The notes under the pieces: model-generated
Database searches by the model: none
The model's input: the letters and a program-made list of their open reading frames with translations, nothing else
Told to the model about the DNA's origin: nothing
In this document: positions 63,679-64,000 of the stretch, piece by piece
Layout: each line of letters starts with the position of its first letter
Position numbering within the stretch: position 1 is the first letter of the stretch
Virus record (IMG/VR): IMGVR_UViG_3300020183_000052
Coordinates: 1-64,000 of that record
DNA length: 64,000 nt
Direction: 5' to 3' (one strand)
Origin: a virus
Program-made: the position numbers and the translations under genes

Positions 63679-64000
63679 ATGATTAACAATTTCAAAGAAG
63701 ACTATCCAATAATTCTAGGACTAGCAGGAAAAGCTGGTAGTGGAAAAACTACTGTAGCAGAAAATTTAGTTCCCAAAGGATCAATAGATGTATCAATAGG
63801 TGGGATAAAATGGGACCACATTTTTTATGCATTACCCATATACGAACTTGCATCAATCAAAAGAACCATTAGCGGAACAAACGCAAAGAATAGACAGCTG
63901 TATGCCATACATGAAGTTTTGTTTGAGGTTTATGGCGGATCCGCTCTAGGCAATATACCATCTTATGAGACTTTGGTTGAAAAAGTTAGTTTACTTTACC
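63679..64000 (+). CDS. P-loop nucleotide kinase-like protein (3' end outside window)
   Basis: ATG 63679 follows RNase H by 16 bases, with only a TATAAT before it and no ribosome binding site. The P-loop GLAGKAGSGKTT (residues 14-25) is followed by a lid-type region (WDHIFYALPIYELASIKRTI), as in phage deoxynucleoside monophosphate kinases. The frame runs off the window, so only 107 residues are seen. Likely feeds dNTP synthesis with RNR and ThyX. Confidence 0.75.
   Translation, partial: MINNFKEDYPIILGLAGKAGSGKTTVAENLVPKGSIDVSIGGIKWDHIFYALPIYELASIKRTISGTNAKNRQLYAIHEVLFEVYGGSALGNIPSYETLVEKVSLLY

Noticed and set aside
1-64000. tRNA genes, CRISPR arrays, insertion sequences or attachment sites
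   Set aside because: I saw no cloverleaf-like tRNA, no regularly spaced repeats, no transposase and no integrase in the window; a tRNA that reads CGGN, if phage-encoded, must lie elsewhere.

Overview
The window is one contiguous piece of a large, AT-rich tailed phage genome. Every gene but one lies on the + strand, tightly packed and often overlapping by 4-14 bases, with no gap over about 110 bases. Contractile-tail baseplate genes (a large baseplate hub, an OB-fold spike protein, gp25-like and J-like wedge proteins) point to a myovirus. A DnaE-type polymerase, a B12-dependent class II ribonucleotide reductase, ThyX and a small membrane protein resembling ones I associate with actinophages suggest an actinobacterial host with low GC. 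That host guess is inference.

Layout. 1-42.3 kb is the late, virion half: the end of a probable tape measure protein (1-4.0 kb), a 3680-residue hub protein carrying a staphylococcal-nuclease domain (4.5-15.5 kb), a two-enzyme tail lysin (15.5-17.8 kb), spike, gp25-like and J-like baseplate proteins (17.8-20.4 kb), a metallophosphoesterase, and a run of very large wedge/fibre proteins (21.7-41.6 kb). A terminator at 42.6 kb separates this from the DNA-metabolism half (42.7-64 kb): ribonucleotide reductase, ThyX, two glycosyltransferases, a nuclease, a deoxyribosyltransferase-like protein, DnaB-like helicase, HD hydrolase, AEP-type primase, DnaE, RecB/Cas4-like nuclease, an endonuclease, a sigma factor, RNase H and a nucleotide kinase.

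Main discovery. Eleven genes look broken by frameshifts, but all the breaks obey one rule. Wherever the codon CGG occurs in frame, the reading frame moves +1, so CGGN is read as a four-base unit. I found 15 such sites (3997, 4820, 15985, 16349, 19091, 22115, 26463, 29527, 32904, 56385, 60449, 60684, 61549, 61782, 61918). In a hand scan of the remaining roughly 20,000 codons I found no in-frame CGG read as a normal arginine codon, although out-of-frame CGG is common (well over 150 cases). Applying the rule restores full-length DnaE, sigma factor, gp25-like protein, tail lysin, two nucleases and several giant tail proteins, each with exactly the length arithmetic expected. Random sequencing errors should not know the reading frame, so this looks like genome-wide +1 decoding of a sense codon that is unassigned or specially read in the host. 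The conserved position in DnaE suggests that CGGN is read as glycine, or that the C is skipped and GGN read. All CDS coordinates below that carry the note '+1 at CGG' are the merged genes.
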